Shown here: positions 8,385 to 15,163 of the stretch, one piece after another | Layout: each line of letters opens with the position of its first letter | How positions within the stretch are numbered: position 1 is the stretch's first letter | Origin: an uncultured Bacilli bacterium | Lineage (GTDB): Bacteria; Bacillota_I; Bacilli_A; RF39; UBA660 | Length of the DNA stretch: 23,187 nt | Direction of reading: 5' to 3' | Assembly (NCBI GenBank): GCA_947628635.1 | Contig: CANRAX010000005.1 | Span: 1 to 23,187, forward strand | Translations under genes and position numbers: made by a program | Notes under the pieces: generated by a model | Told to the model about the DNA's origin: nothing | The model's database searches: none | What the model saw: only the letters and a program-made list of their open reading frames with translations

Positions 8385-8764
8385 AATTTTTACCTCTCAT
8401 TTCTTAACTCTTTAAGTCAATTTTAAAAGCTATTTTGGCAAAAATCAATACCATTTTTTACTACTTTTTTGGCAAATTTTTTCTATTCCTTGATATATAA
8501 AGAAAACCTCAAAAAAATTTTTTTGTTCGATTTACGACAATTTACATTTTTATACAAAAATTAAAAAATTAAAAAAACAAAAAAATCATTTTTTGCTTTT
8601 TTTCAATTATTTATTTTTTATTTTTCCTTATTTTTCAACATTTTTGTGTTTTAAAATTTTTAAAAAATTAAAAATTCTAAAAAATGCTATTTTGTATTTT
8701 TTAATTTTTTTGTCTTTTTATTTACTATATCTATTAATACAAAGTAGGCTTTAATAGCCTATAA
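8385..8764. other. Gene-free, extremely AT-rich spacer between dut and nrdD1
   Basis: No convincing gene was seen here. Positions 8521-8700 are about 13% G+C, with long A and T runs that form a weak A/T-only hairpin on the minus strand. A six-base stem (TAGGCT 8745-8750 with AGCCTA 8756-8761) right after the dut stop lacks a T tail, so termination of the dut operon is uncertain. Two copies of TTTTGGCAAA (8433-8442 and 8467-8476), 34 bases apart, flank the nrdD1 promoter. ATTTAC occurs twice about one helical turn apart near 8530-8545. The region looks like a promoter and regulatory spacer. Confidence 0.6.
8420..8448 (-). promoter_or_regulatory. Likely promoter of the nrdD1 operon
   Basis: On the minus strand, -35 TTGATT (8448-8443), a 17-base spacer and -10 TAAAAT (8425-8420), about 35 bases before the ATG at 8384. 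One TTTTGGCAAA element lies within the spacer. Confidence 0.5.
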
Positions 8765-9223
8765 TTAACTCTTATCAGTAGAACCAAAACCGCCTTTTCT
8801 AACACCACTAGCCATATCATTATCTGTGACTAAAAATTTAGTAAAAACTACTTGGCCAATAACGTCGCCTTTTTTAACTTCAATATCTTTATCGCTACAA
8901 TTAAAGTAGGCAAAGTAAAAATGACCATCATTATCTTCATTACCATAATAATCAGAATCAACTAAGCCAACACTGTTAGCTAAAATAAAACCTTTCTTAG
9001 GTCCACTGCTTCTATTTAATAATAGAATACATTCATCATCCTCGCAATAGGCTTTTAAACCAGTTGGAACCAATGTAGGTTTTAGACCTGGTTCAAACTT
9101 TGGAATAACAATATCTTCAGCTGCAGCAATATCATAACCGGCTGAATGAGCTGTTTTTCTTACTGGTATATTTATCCCCTTATCTTCATAACCTTTTACT
9201 ACTTCAAAACCTCTTTGTCTCAT
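8765..9223 (-). CDS. dut: dUTP diphosphatase
   Basis: A 152-residue trimeric-type dUTPase that hydrolyses dUTP to dUMP and pyrophosphate, keeping uracil out of DNA and supplying dUMP for dTMP synthesis. Four of the five conserved motifs are clear: AGYDIAAAEDI (28-38), NRSSGPKKG (70-78), GLVDSDYYG (86-94; D89 is the expected catalytic Asp) and the C-terminal RKGGFGSTDKS, which closes over the active site. The fourth (GDVIGQVVF) is recognisable. Motif 3 is followed by NEDNDG, slightly longer than usual. The ATG overlaps the TGA stop of nrdG2 by four bases, so dut is translated with the intact ribonucleotide reductase system. The pairing makes sense because reductase activity also produces dUTP. 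Confidence 0.92.
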   Translation of the reverse strand: MRQRGFEVVKGYEDKGINIPVRKTAHSAGYDIAAAEDIVIPKFEPGLKPTLVPTGLKAYCEDDECILLLNRSSGPKKGFILANSVGLVDSDYYGNEDNDGHFYFAYFNCSDKDIEVKKGDVIGQVVFTKFLVTDNDMASGVRKGGFGSTDKS

Positions 9224-9765
9224 ACTTCTTCTCCTTTTACTATTAAACTATTATCTATATACAAAACTTTTTTTGCTTCTTTTAAACTTTTCTTAACATC
9301 AATTATACATTGATTACTACTTCCTACATAATGAAGTTTTTCTAATGCTAATTTCAAAATAAATTTTCCATCTAGTAAAACATCTATATTATCTAAAATT
9401 ATAGTTAAAGATTTATCTTTCTTCTTTTGTTCAAGTAATTCTTCCCAAGTATATCCAGTGTAACACCAAATATTTTTACTAGGAAATTTTTCTTTTACTT
9501 CTTTAACTAACTTGGCTATTTCTTCTCTACTTTCTACAAATAATGGATCGCCTCCTGACAACGTAAGGCCACTACACCAATCATTTTTCAATTCAGTAAA
9601 AATTTCTTCTTTAGCAACTTCATCAAAGACTAAACCATCATTTTTATCCCAAGTAATAGCGTTTTGACAAGCCATACAGTGATGAGAGCAACCACTACAC
9701 CAAAGTACCACTCTTAACCCCTCTCCATTAAGCATATCAGCTTTGGTAATATTGTGATAACGCAT
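9220..9765 (-). CDS. nrdG: Anaerobic ribonucleoside-triphosphate reductase activating protein (NrdG), copy 2
   Basis: A 181-residue radical-SAM activase, the partner of the intact NrdD just upstream. The cluster motif CxxxCxxC is C26, C30, C33 in SGCSHHCMACQN. LSGGDP is at 69-74, and the N-terminal LNGEGLRVVLW matches the NrdG pattern. It is clearly diverged from the other NrdG in the window, so the two are probably matched each to its own reductase rather than a recent duplication. The ATG at 9765 is directly after the TAA of nrdD2 with no gap, and an AGGAAG site lies inside the end of nrdD2. It overlaps dut by four bases (ATGA). Confidence 0.93.
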   Translation of the reverse strand: MRYHNITKADMLNGEGLRVVLWCSGCSHHCMACQNAITWDKNDGLVFDEVAKEEIFTELKNDWCSGLTLSGGDPLFVESREEIAKLVKEVKEKFPSKNIWCYTGYTWEELLEQKKKDKSLTIILDNIDVLLDGKFILKLALEKLHYVGSSNQCIIDVKKSLKEAKKVLYIDNSLIVKGEEV

Positions 9766-11907
9766 TTACATAGACTTCCTTTCTGAGATTTCCACCATTT
9801 TAGCATTACTTAACATTGTATCACCATGTACTCTAGAGTATGAAAGGTAGCCATTCATTCTATCTATCTTAGTTAAATCACTACTACCACATTTTGGACA
9901 AACATCCATATCTAATTCTTCATGACCACAATGATTACAATAAGCAAGTGATAAATTGACACCTTCATAGAAACCTTTTTCCATAGCTCTTTCAACATAA
10001 GTTAACATAGCGTCAGTATTATAACTTAGATTATATCTAACATATTGAATACGACCGCCTTTGCAAAGTTCCCAAAATCTTTCCTCTAAGTCTTGTTTTT
10101 GAATACCAGTTATATCTTCCCAAACACCACAGTGGAAACTATTAGAAACATATTCTCTAGAACTTACACCTTCAACAACGCCATATTTCTTTCTAAATTG
10201 TTGTATCTGTAAACCACATAAATTTTCAGCTGGTGTTCCATAGATAGCATATAAGATATGATCTTGTTCTTTAAACTCCGTAGTTTTATCGTTAATATAT
10301 TTTAAGACATCTAAAGCAAATTGTCCATCTTCAACAATACTTTTACCATTATATAAGACTTGCAACTCATTTAGAGCAGTTATTCCAAAAGAGGCCGTTG
10401 ATGATTTTAAAATAGGCTCTATTGCTTCTTCTGGTTTTAAATGGCCTCCATAAAAGCCTCCTTGACAATAGGAAAGTGGATTAGTTGAAGCTTTCCTTTT
10501 AGCTAAGTAGCGATAAGTACGAATATGAATTTTTCTAATCATTTCTAAGTAATAATCTAAAACTTCATAAAAATCTTTTTGTTCTTCTCGAGCTTTAGCT
10601 AAAATCATTGGCAAATGTAAGGAAATTGCTCCTATATTAAATCTACCTATGAAAACAGGTTTATCATTTTTATCAGCTGGTTTCATACCACCTTTTTCAT
10701 ACCAAGGAGAAAGGAAAGCCCGACATCCCATAGGACTAACTACTCTTCCGTATTTTTTATACATTTCAGGTACATAACCTTCACCTGTTAGAGACAAATA
10801 ATCAGGATACATTGTTTTTTTACTACACTCAATTGCACATAAGAAACTATCTCTTAGTTCTTTACCTTTACCATGTAAGTTTTTATCATATAAGAAGACT
10901 AATTTAGGAAATAGAGTTGGTCTTTTGAAACCTTTTTTACCTTGACCTTCTTTATGAACATTCAATATTGTTTGAGCAATCATAACAGCAAAAGGATCTG
11001 TATCAATACCAAAAGTAAAAGTTACAAATGGATAATCTCCTCTACTAGAACTAACAGTATTTAATTTATATTCAATACCTTGATAACCTTGTTCACATTC
11101 TCTTTTTACTTTCTTCCATGCATACTCTTTAGCTTCTTCAGTATATTTTTTACCTTTTATATCTAGGTATTCTTCATAATATTTATCATAGCTCATCTTA
11201 GCATATTTTTTTAAAGTAGTATCAACTTCTGGCACCGTAAAACCACCATATTGCATAGCTGTTGTATTATTAATAACATCTCCCATTACATTAAAAGCTG
11301 TTCCTAAAGATTTTGGCTCAGTGTACCAAATATTACTCATTTCAAAACCATCTTTTAAGACATTAGCCATATCAAATAAACAACAATTCATTGTATCTCT
11401 TCTAGCACTCATATCATGAATATAAATATAGCCATCTTTACAAGCTTCTATTTCAGCTGGTGTTAAGAAAAACTTTTTATATAATTCCTTATTTAAACTA
11501 TTATAAATTAAACATCTTTGTGTTGTAACTAAAGCACTATCCATATTAGCGCATTCTTTATCACCTATATAAGTAATTACTTGAGCTTTTTTATATACTT
11601 TGTCTAAGATGTGAACAATATCTTTTTTATAATCACGGTATTCACGATAACTCTTAGCAGCAAGGGGATTAACTTGCTCTAAAGCAGCTTCACAACAACT
11701 ATGTACTTGTTCTACGGTTGGATTACTTGTTTGCGTACTAAGTAATTTTTTTACTCTTTTAATAACATCTTCAACAGCTTCATCAGTTAAATCTACCATT
11801 ACTCTTTCAGCTGAGGCAGTTATTGCTTTTCTTATTCTTTCTGGATCAAATTTTTCTAAATTACCATTTCTTTTTATTATCATTATTTCTTTTTCTTTTT
11901 TACTCAT
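9766..11907 (-). CDS. nrdD: Intact class III ribonucleoside-triphosphate reductase (NrdD2)
   Basis: A 713-residue anaerobic reductase. ATG 11907 is chosen because AGGAG lies 8 bases upstream; an in-frame TTG at 11931 has no ribosome site. It has an N-terminal ATP-cone (IIKRNGNLEKFDPERI), the CC pair (175-176) in MNCCLFD, the finger-loop PMGCR with C395, and E514 in ITALNE. A Zn site has four cysteines (657, 660, 670, 673, in CNHCG and CPKCG). The complete C-terminal glycyl radical loop RMNGYLSYSR carries G686. All the elements of the E. coli/T4 type are present, in contrast to the split reductase downstream. First gene of the nrdD2-nrdG2-dut operon and divergent from a Crp/Fnr regulator; a palindromic operator lies about 42 bp upstream of its inferred transcription start. 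Confidence 0.94.
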   Translation of the reverse strand: MSKKEKEIMIIKRNGNLEKFDPERIRKAITASAERVMVDLTDEAVEDVIKRVKKLLSTQTSNPTVEQVHSCCEAALEQVNPLAAKSYREYRDYKKDIVHILDKVYKKAQVITYIGDKECANMDSALVTTQRCLIYNSLNKELYKKFFLTPAEIEACKDGYIYIHDMSARRDTMNCCLFDMANVLKDGFEMSNIWYTEPKSLGTAFNVMGDVINNTTAMQYGGFTVPEVDTTLKKYAKMSYDKYYEEYLDIKGKKYTEEAKEYAWKKVKRECEQGYQGIEYKLNTVSSSRGDYPFVTFTFGIDTDPFAVMIAQTILNVHKEGQGKKGFKRPTLFPKLVFLYDKNLHGKGKELRDSFLCAIECSKKTMYPDYLSLTGEGYVPEMYKKYGRVVSPMGCRAFLSPWYEKGGMKPADKNDKPVFIGRFNIGAISLHLPMILAKAREEQKDFYEVLDYYLEMIRKIHIRTYRYLAKRKASTNPLSYCQGGFYGGHLKPEEAIEPILKSSTASFGITALNELQVLYNGKSIVEDGQFALDVLKYINDKTTEFKEQDHILYAIYGTPAENLCGLQIQQFRKKYGVVEGVSSREYVSNSFHCGVWEDITGIQKQDLEERFWELCKGGRIQYVRYNLSYNTDAMLTYVERAMEKGFYEGVNLSLAYCNHCGHEELDMDVCPKCGSSDLTKIDRMNGYLSYSRVHGDTMLSNAKMVEISERKSM

Positions 11908-11934
11908 AATTTTTACTCCTATCCTATGCAATTC

Positions 11935-11940
11935 ATTTTA
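11935..11940 (-). promoter_or_regulatory. Likely -10 box of nrdD2
   Basis: TAAAAT on the minus strand (11940-11935) predicts a start site near 11928, leaving a leader of about 20 bases to the ATG at 11907. No good -35 is present, which fits a promoter that needs an activator at the palindrome 11963-11978. Another TAAAAT at 11951-11946 is an alternative. Confidence 0.4.
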
Positions 11941-11962
11941 AACGTATTTTAATATTTTTTAC

Positions 11963-11978
11963 TGTTGCATTTGCAACA
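11963..11978. promoter_or_regulatory. Crp/Fnr-type palindromic operator between nrdD2 and its regulator
   Basis: A perfect inverted repeat TGTTGCA-TT-TGCAACA. Its centre is about 42.5 bases upstream of the inferred nrdD2 start, the position expected for class II activation by Crp/Fnr proteins. On the other side its right arm contains the TTGCAA -35 of the regulator gene, so binding should repress the regulator. No equally good copy was seen elsewhere in the window. Confidence 0.65.
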
Positions 11979-11999
11979 AAAAATAAAAGTTGCTATAAT
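11971..11999 (+). promoter_or_regulatory. Promoter of the Crp/Fnr-type regulator
   Basis: TTGCAA (11971-11976), a 17-base spacer and TATAAT (11994-11999) preceded by TGC as an extended -10. It is one of the best promoters in the window. The -35 is embedded in the palindromic operator. Confidence 0.75.
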
Positions 12000-12021
12000 G
12001 AAAGTGGTGAGGTGTTCTAAA

Positions 12022-12642
12022 ATGTTTGATACTACTGAAAATTTACAGTTAAAAAATCACTTGTCTAAATGTGTCAATACTACTTGTAAAACATTTTACA
12101 ATAGAGAGCTTATTTTAAATTTAAATACGCGTATTAAGCAAATTGCTTTTATTACCTATGGAAGAGCTACTATTGTTAAATTAGATGAAGATGGCAACAA
12201 GGTTGTTTTAAGAGAATTAAAGGAAAATGATATTTTTTCTAATTTATTTTATGTTAGTTCGGAAGATGAAATATATGTAGTTTCCAATAGCAATATTACA
12301 GAAGTAGTTTTTATAAATTATTATGCTATTTTAAAAGATTGCTCTATGAATTGCCCTTTTCATAATCAATTAGTTTTAAATCTTTTTGATTTATTAATTA
12401 AAGATAATAAAGAATTAAATGAAAAAATCGAGCTTCTTTCAAAAAGGACTGTTAGGAGTAAAATTCTTTTCTTTTTAAAAAAACGTATTAATAAAGATAA
12501 TATTTTTAAAGTAACGACTTCATATAAAGCTATTGCTGACTATCTAGCTGTTGATCGAAGTAATTTTATGAGGGAGCTTTCTAATTTAGAAAAAGATGAA
12601 GTCATAAAAAAAGAAGGTAAGCAAATTACCCTTCTTCAATAA
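12022..12642 (+). CDS. Crp/Fnr-family transcriptional regulator
   Basis: A 206-residue regulator. The start is ATG 12022, preceded by TGAGGTG at 12008-12014; an in-frame TTG at 11965 lies inside the operator and upstream of the -10, so it cannot be used. Residues about 25-105 form a cyclic-nucleotide-binding-like beta barrel (ITYGRATIVKLDEDGNKVVL), and residues about 140-206 a winged helix with recognition helix in IADYLAVDRSNFMRELSNL (Crp-type HTH). Cysteines C17, C22, C107 and C111 (CxxxxC and CxxxC in DCSMNCPFHN) might bind an Fe-S cluster or act as thiol switches; the CxxxCxFH segment recalls Clostridia regulators of this family. Divergence from nrdD2 and the shared palindrome argue that it controls anaerobic deoxynucleotide synthesis and itself. 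The ligand is unknown. Confidence 0.85.
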   Translation: MFDTTENLQLKNHLSKCVNTTCKTFYNRELILNLNTRIKQIAFITYGRATIVKLDEDGNKVVLRELKENDIFSNLFYVSSEDEIYVVSNSNITEVVFINYYAILKDCSMNCPFHNQLVLNLFDLLIKDNKELNEKIELLSKRTVRSKILFFLKKRINKDNIFKVTTSYKAIADYLAVDRSNFMRELSNLEKDEVIKKEGKQITLLQ

Positions 12643-12652
12643 TTATTTTTTC
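12604..12652. terminator. Bidirectional terminator between convergent genes
   Basis: AAGAAGGTAA (12611-12620) pairs with TTACCcTTCTT (12626-12636) around a GCAAA loop with one bulged C. The plus strand is followed by TTATTTTTTCTT, and the minus strand by seven or more T residues, so it can serve both convergent genes. The stem lies inside the last codons of the regulator; the two stop codons abut at 12642/12643. Confidence 0.65.
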
Positions 12653-15105
12653 TTATATCTTCTTACTATTCTTTTTAATTTTGCTTCATTACTTTTAATA
12701 ATATTAGCTGGTAAATAAGCCCTTTGACTATTTAGTTTTTCTAAATAGTTTTTTAAATTTTCACTTTCTTTATCTATGTCATATTTTCCTGTTTGAATCT
12801 TTCCTAAAATATGCATTAAATAATAACCTAAGAAACTACTAGTATCAAAAACAATGTCAACATCTTCGGCTTGATTAGGTACGTAATATTTATCAAGCGT
12901 TTCATCTAATATTTTGAAAATTCTATGAGCTTCATCTTTTGGTATTTTATATAATTTATCACAAGTTGTATTATGATTTAATCTAATTAAGTCTTCTGAT
13001 TCTTCTTGTTTTCTTTCATAAATAAAAGGTATTTTATAATTATAAAATTTTCTTTTTAAGTCATTTGAAAGAGTTTTAAAAATTGTTTCTTTAAGACCTG
13101 CTGTTGTATAAATACTATTTATATTTTCTGGGCTTTTAAAATTATTTAAAAAGATGTACATATTTTTTAAATCTTCTTTGTTACGATAATTTTCTAAATC
13201 CTTATCTTTATAAAGCTTATTAACATAAACTAAGCCATTAGAAAACCTAACGTCTGTAAGATGTTTAAAATCTACAAAATGATAAGTAAAACTCATTACT
13301 GGTTCATATTCATTCATTTGTAATTTAGGAAGATATGGCTTTTCTTCTAAAGCACCTTTGACTATTTCGCTATCCTCATCAACCAGCTTTGAAGTATCTA
13401 AAAAATGAATACCAAAAGTTATATTTTCATAATTGGAATAATCAATAGAAAAACAACAATTATCTATCCCAGCAATCATAAAGACACTAGTTGTATTATT
13501 GTTTACATATATAGGATATTTTCTTCTATATTGATTAACAATGCTATCTTTTGAAATATCTAAAAACTTTAACTCTTGTGCTACTTTATCCTTATCAATA
13601 GAACTTTTTGAAAAAACAGTTTTATTTTTTAATTCATCTACGTCATCAGCAACAGTCTTTGAAGATACATATTTTCTGTCGTTTACATAATTTAAAAATT
13701 CATTTAGTCTATTTTCAATTATATCTTTTTCTTCTGCAGTAAGATCAACATCTTTCTTATAAAAGTCTTTTATTATTTCCTTATAAAAAGCTGGTTCAAT
13801 ATAATTAAAGCCTTGATTAGCCAATTTTAATTTATAATTAAGAATAAATTTGTCTATTAAACTTATAATTAAATGTTTATTGTCCTTTCTAGCTGATTTC
13901 ATTAAAGGAATTTCTTCGATTAGCTTTTCTATATAAGAAAAATTATTATCATTATCTACTAAAGCATTTAATATATCATAATAAATGCTAGTATCTGGCT
14001 CTTCAAAAGTAATATCATTAGGCTTAATTTTTTCAAAACTTTTTATTATATATTTCAAAAATTCTCTTTCAACATCATCATAACAATTTTGTCCATGACG
14101 AAGAGAACGCAATTTATTTTTAGAAACATCAATTCCTAGTAAAGAAAACTTTTCCAATGTTTCTTTGTCTAAGTTCTCCAAATCAGCAAATAACTTAGTT
14201 ATTTCTTGGGGAACAAACTTCTCCAAAGCTAAGCCATATTTTCTAATATATTTTCCATCACGAATATTTTCTAATTTTTTGATAAATTCTTTGCTATAAT
14301 GAACATTATCACCAATTATTTCATTATAATCAGTATCATCAATATCTACATATTTTTTAGGAAGAGAATTTTTATAAGCACTATTTTCATACTTGATTAA
14401 TTTTTCTAATCCTTCTAAAAATATTTTACTTTTATTATACTGTTCTTTAGCTTTGCCAAGTTTTAATTTAAAGTCACTGTAATTTTCCTTATTTAATATG
14501 TAATAAAACTCTTTTTTATTTTTCTTTAAATTACCTTCAAGGCCATTTTCTTTTGCAACCTTTTTGTAGATTTCTTCAATAACATGTTTCTTATGACGAT
14601 ATAAATAGTAAGTTGCTTTTATATATATTTCTCTAAGTTTAAATAATAAGTCTAATTTTTCTTCATAAGAATTACTCTCTAAATACTTATTAAATATTTC
14701 TTTATCTTTATCTGAAAAATAAAAATCTAACATCTTAATATTACTAATAATATGTTCTTTTTTACCAATAGTTTCCTTTTTTATAGAAGAAGTAGAAACA
14801 GTAAATTCTTTTCGCAATCTATTTAATAGTTGATTAAGTTTTTTATAAGAAATAATTTCTCTACGACATTTTTCATAATTAGTAAAATCATCATCTTTAA
14901 AATAAGCTCTTTTTAAAGAATTATATACTTGGATTTTTTTAGAAATATATTTTTTAGTAATTTTTAAATCTTCTAAAGTAAGCATACTTTTTAAAGATTT
15001 TTCTAAATTATCAATATCTTTTATTATTTCTAAAACTTCTTTAGCACGTAATTCTTCTTGTTTTCTTTTTAATTCCTCTTCTTCTGTTAATAATTTCTTA
15101 CTCAT
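12643..15105 (-). CDS. Large Lys-rich protein with a probable degenerate RNB (RNase II/R) domain
   Basis: An 820-residue soluble protein. ATG 15105 is chosen because GGGGGA lies 6 bases upstream; an extended -10 (TGTTATATT, near 15136-15128) could drive it. Residues 1-110 and 180-330 are charged and helical. The last 300 residues resemble a decayed RNB exonuclease domain (numbering from the upstream in-frame ATG at 15126; subtract 7). IAGIDNCCFSIDY (551-563) aligns with the catalytic DARDFDDAFSI region but lacks three of the Asp residues. FGIHFLDTSKLV (571-582) matches GIHIADVSxxV, and FDTSSFLGYYLMHIL (760-774) matches the FTSPxRRYxDLxxH segment. If this is right, it is a catalytically dead or altered ribonuclease, possibly an RNA-binding factor. 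It is downstream of tex, another RNA-linked gene. The family call is by eye; the coding call is firm. Confidence 0.6.
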   Translation of the reverse strand: MSKKLLTEEEELKRKQEELRAKEVLEIIKDIDNLEKSLKSMLTLEDLKITKKYISKKIQVYNSLKRAYFKDDDFTNYEKCRREIISYKKLNQLLNRLRKEFTVSTSSIKKETIGKKEHIISNIKMLDFYFSDKDKEIFNKYLESNSYEEKLDLLFKLREIYIKATYYLYRHKKHVIEEIYKKVAKENGLEGNLKKNKKEFYYILNKENYSDFKLKLGKAKEQYNKSKIFLEGLEKLIKYENSAYKNSLPKKYVDIDDTDYNEIIGDNVHYSKEFIKKLENIRDGKYIRKYGLALEKFVPQEITKLFADLENLDKETLEKFSLLGIDVSKNKLRSLRHGQNCYDDVEREFLKYIIKSFEKIKPNDITFEEPDTSIYYDILNALVDNDNNFSYIEKLIEEIPLMKSARKDNKHLIISLIDKFILNYKLKLANQGFNYIEPAFYKEIIKDFYKKDVDLTAEEKDIIENRLNEFLNYVNDRKYVSSKTVADDVDELKNKTVFSKSSIDKDKVAQELKFLDISKDSIVNQYRRKYPIYVNNNTTSVFMIAGIDNCCFSIDYSNYENITFGIHFLDTSKLVDEDSEIVKGALEEKPYLPKLQMNEYEPVMSFTYHFVDFKHLTDVRFSNGLVYVNKLYKDKDLENYRNKEDLKNMYIFLNNFKSPENINSIYTTAGLKETIFKTLSNDLKRKFYNYKIPFIYERKQEESEDLIRLNHNTTCDKLYKIPKDEAHRIFKILDETLDKYYVPNQAEDVDIVFDTSSFLGYYLMHILGKIQTGKYDIDKESENLKNYLEKLNSQRAYLPANIIKSNEAKLKRIVRRYKKK

Positions 15106-15163
15106 ACCTATTCCCCCGATTTCCATTAATATAACATATTTCAGCTATAAAGAAAAGAAAAAG

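Noticed and set aside
8227..8415. Plus-strand open frame opposite the nrdD1 start
   Set aside because: It is antisense to a well-conserved coding region, has low-complexity Phe/Ser content and no ribosome site. The same applies to the plus-strand frames opposite tex, the HAD gene and other nrdD1 regions.
11965..12021. A 19-residue N-terminal extension of the Crp/Fnr regulator from TTG 11965
   Set aside because: That TTG is inside the operator and upstream of the -10 box, so it would not be transcribed; TGAGGTG fits ATG 12022.
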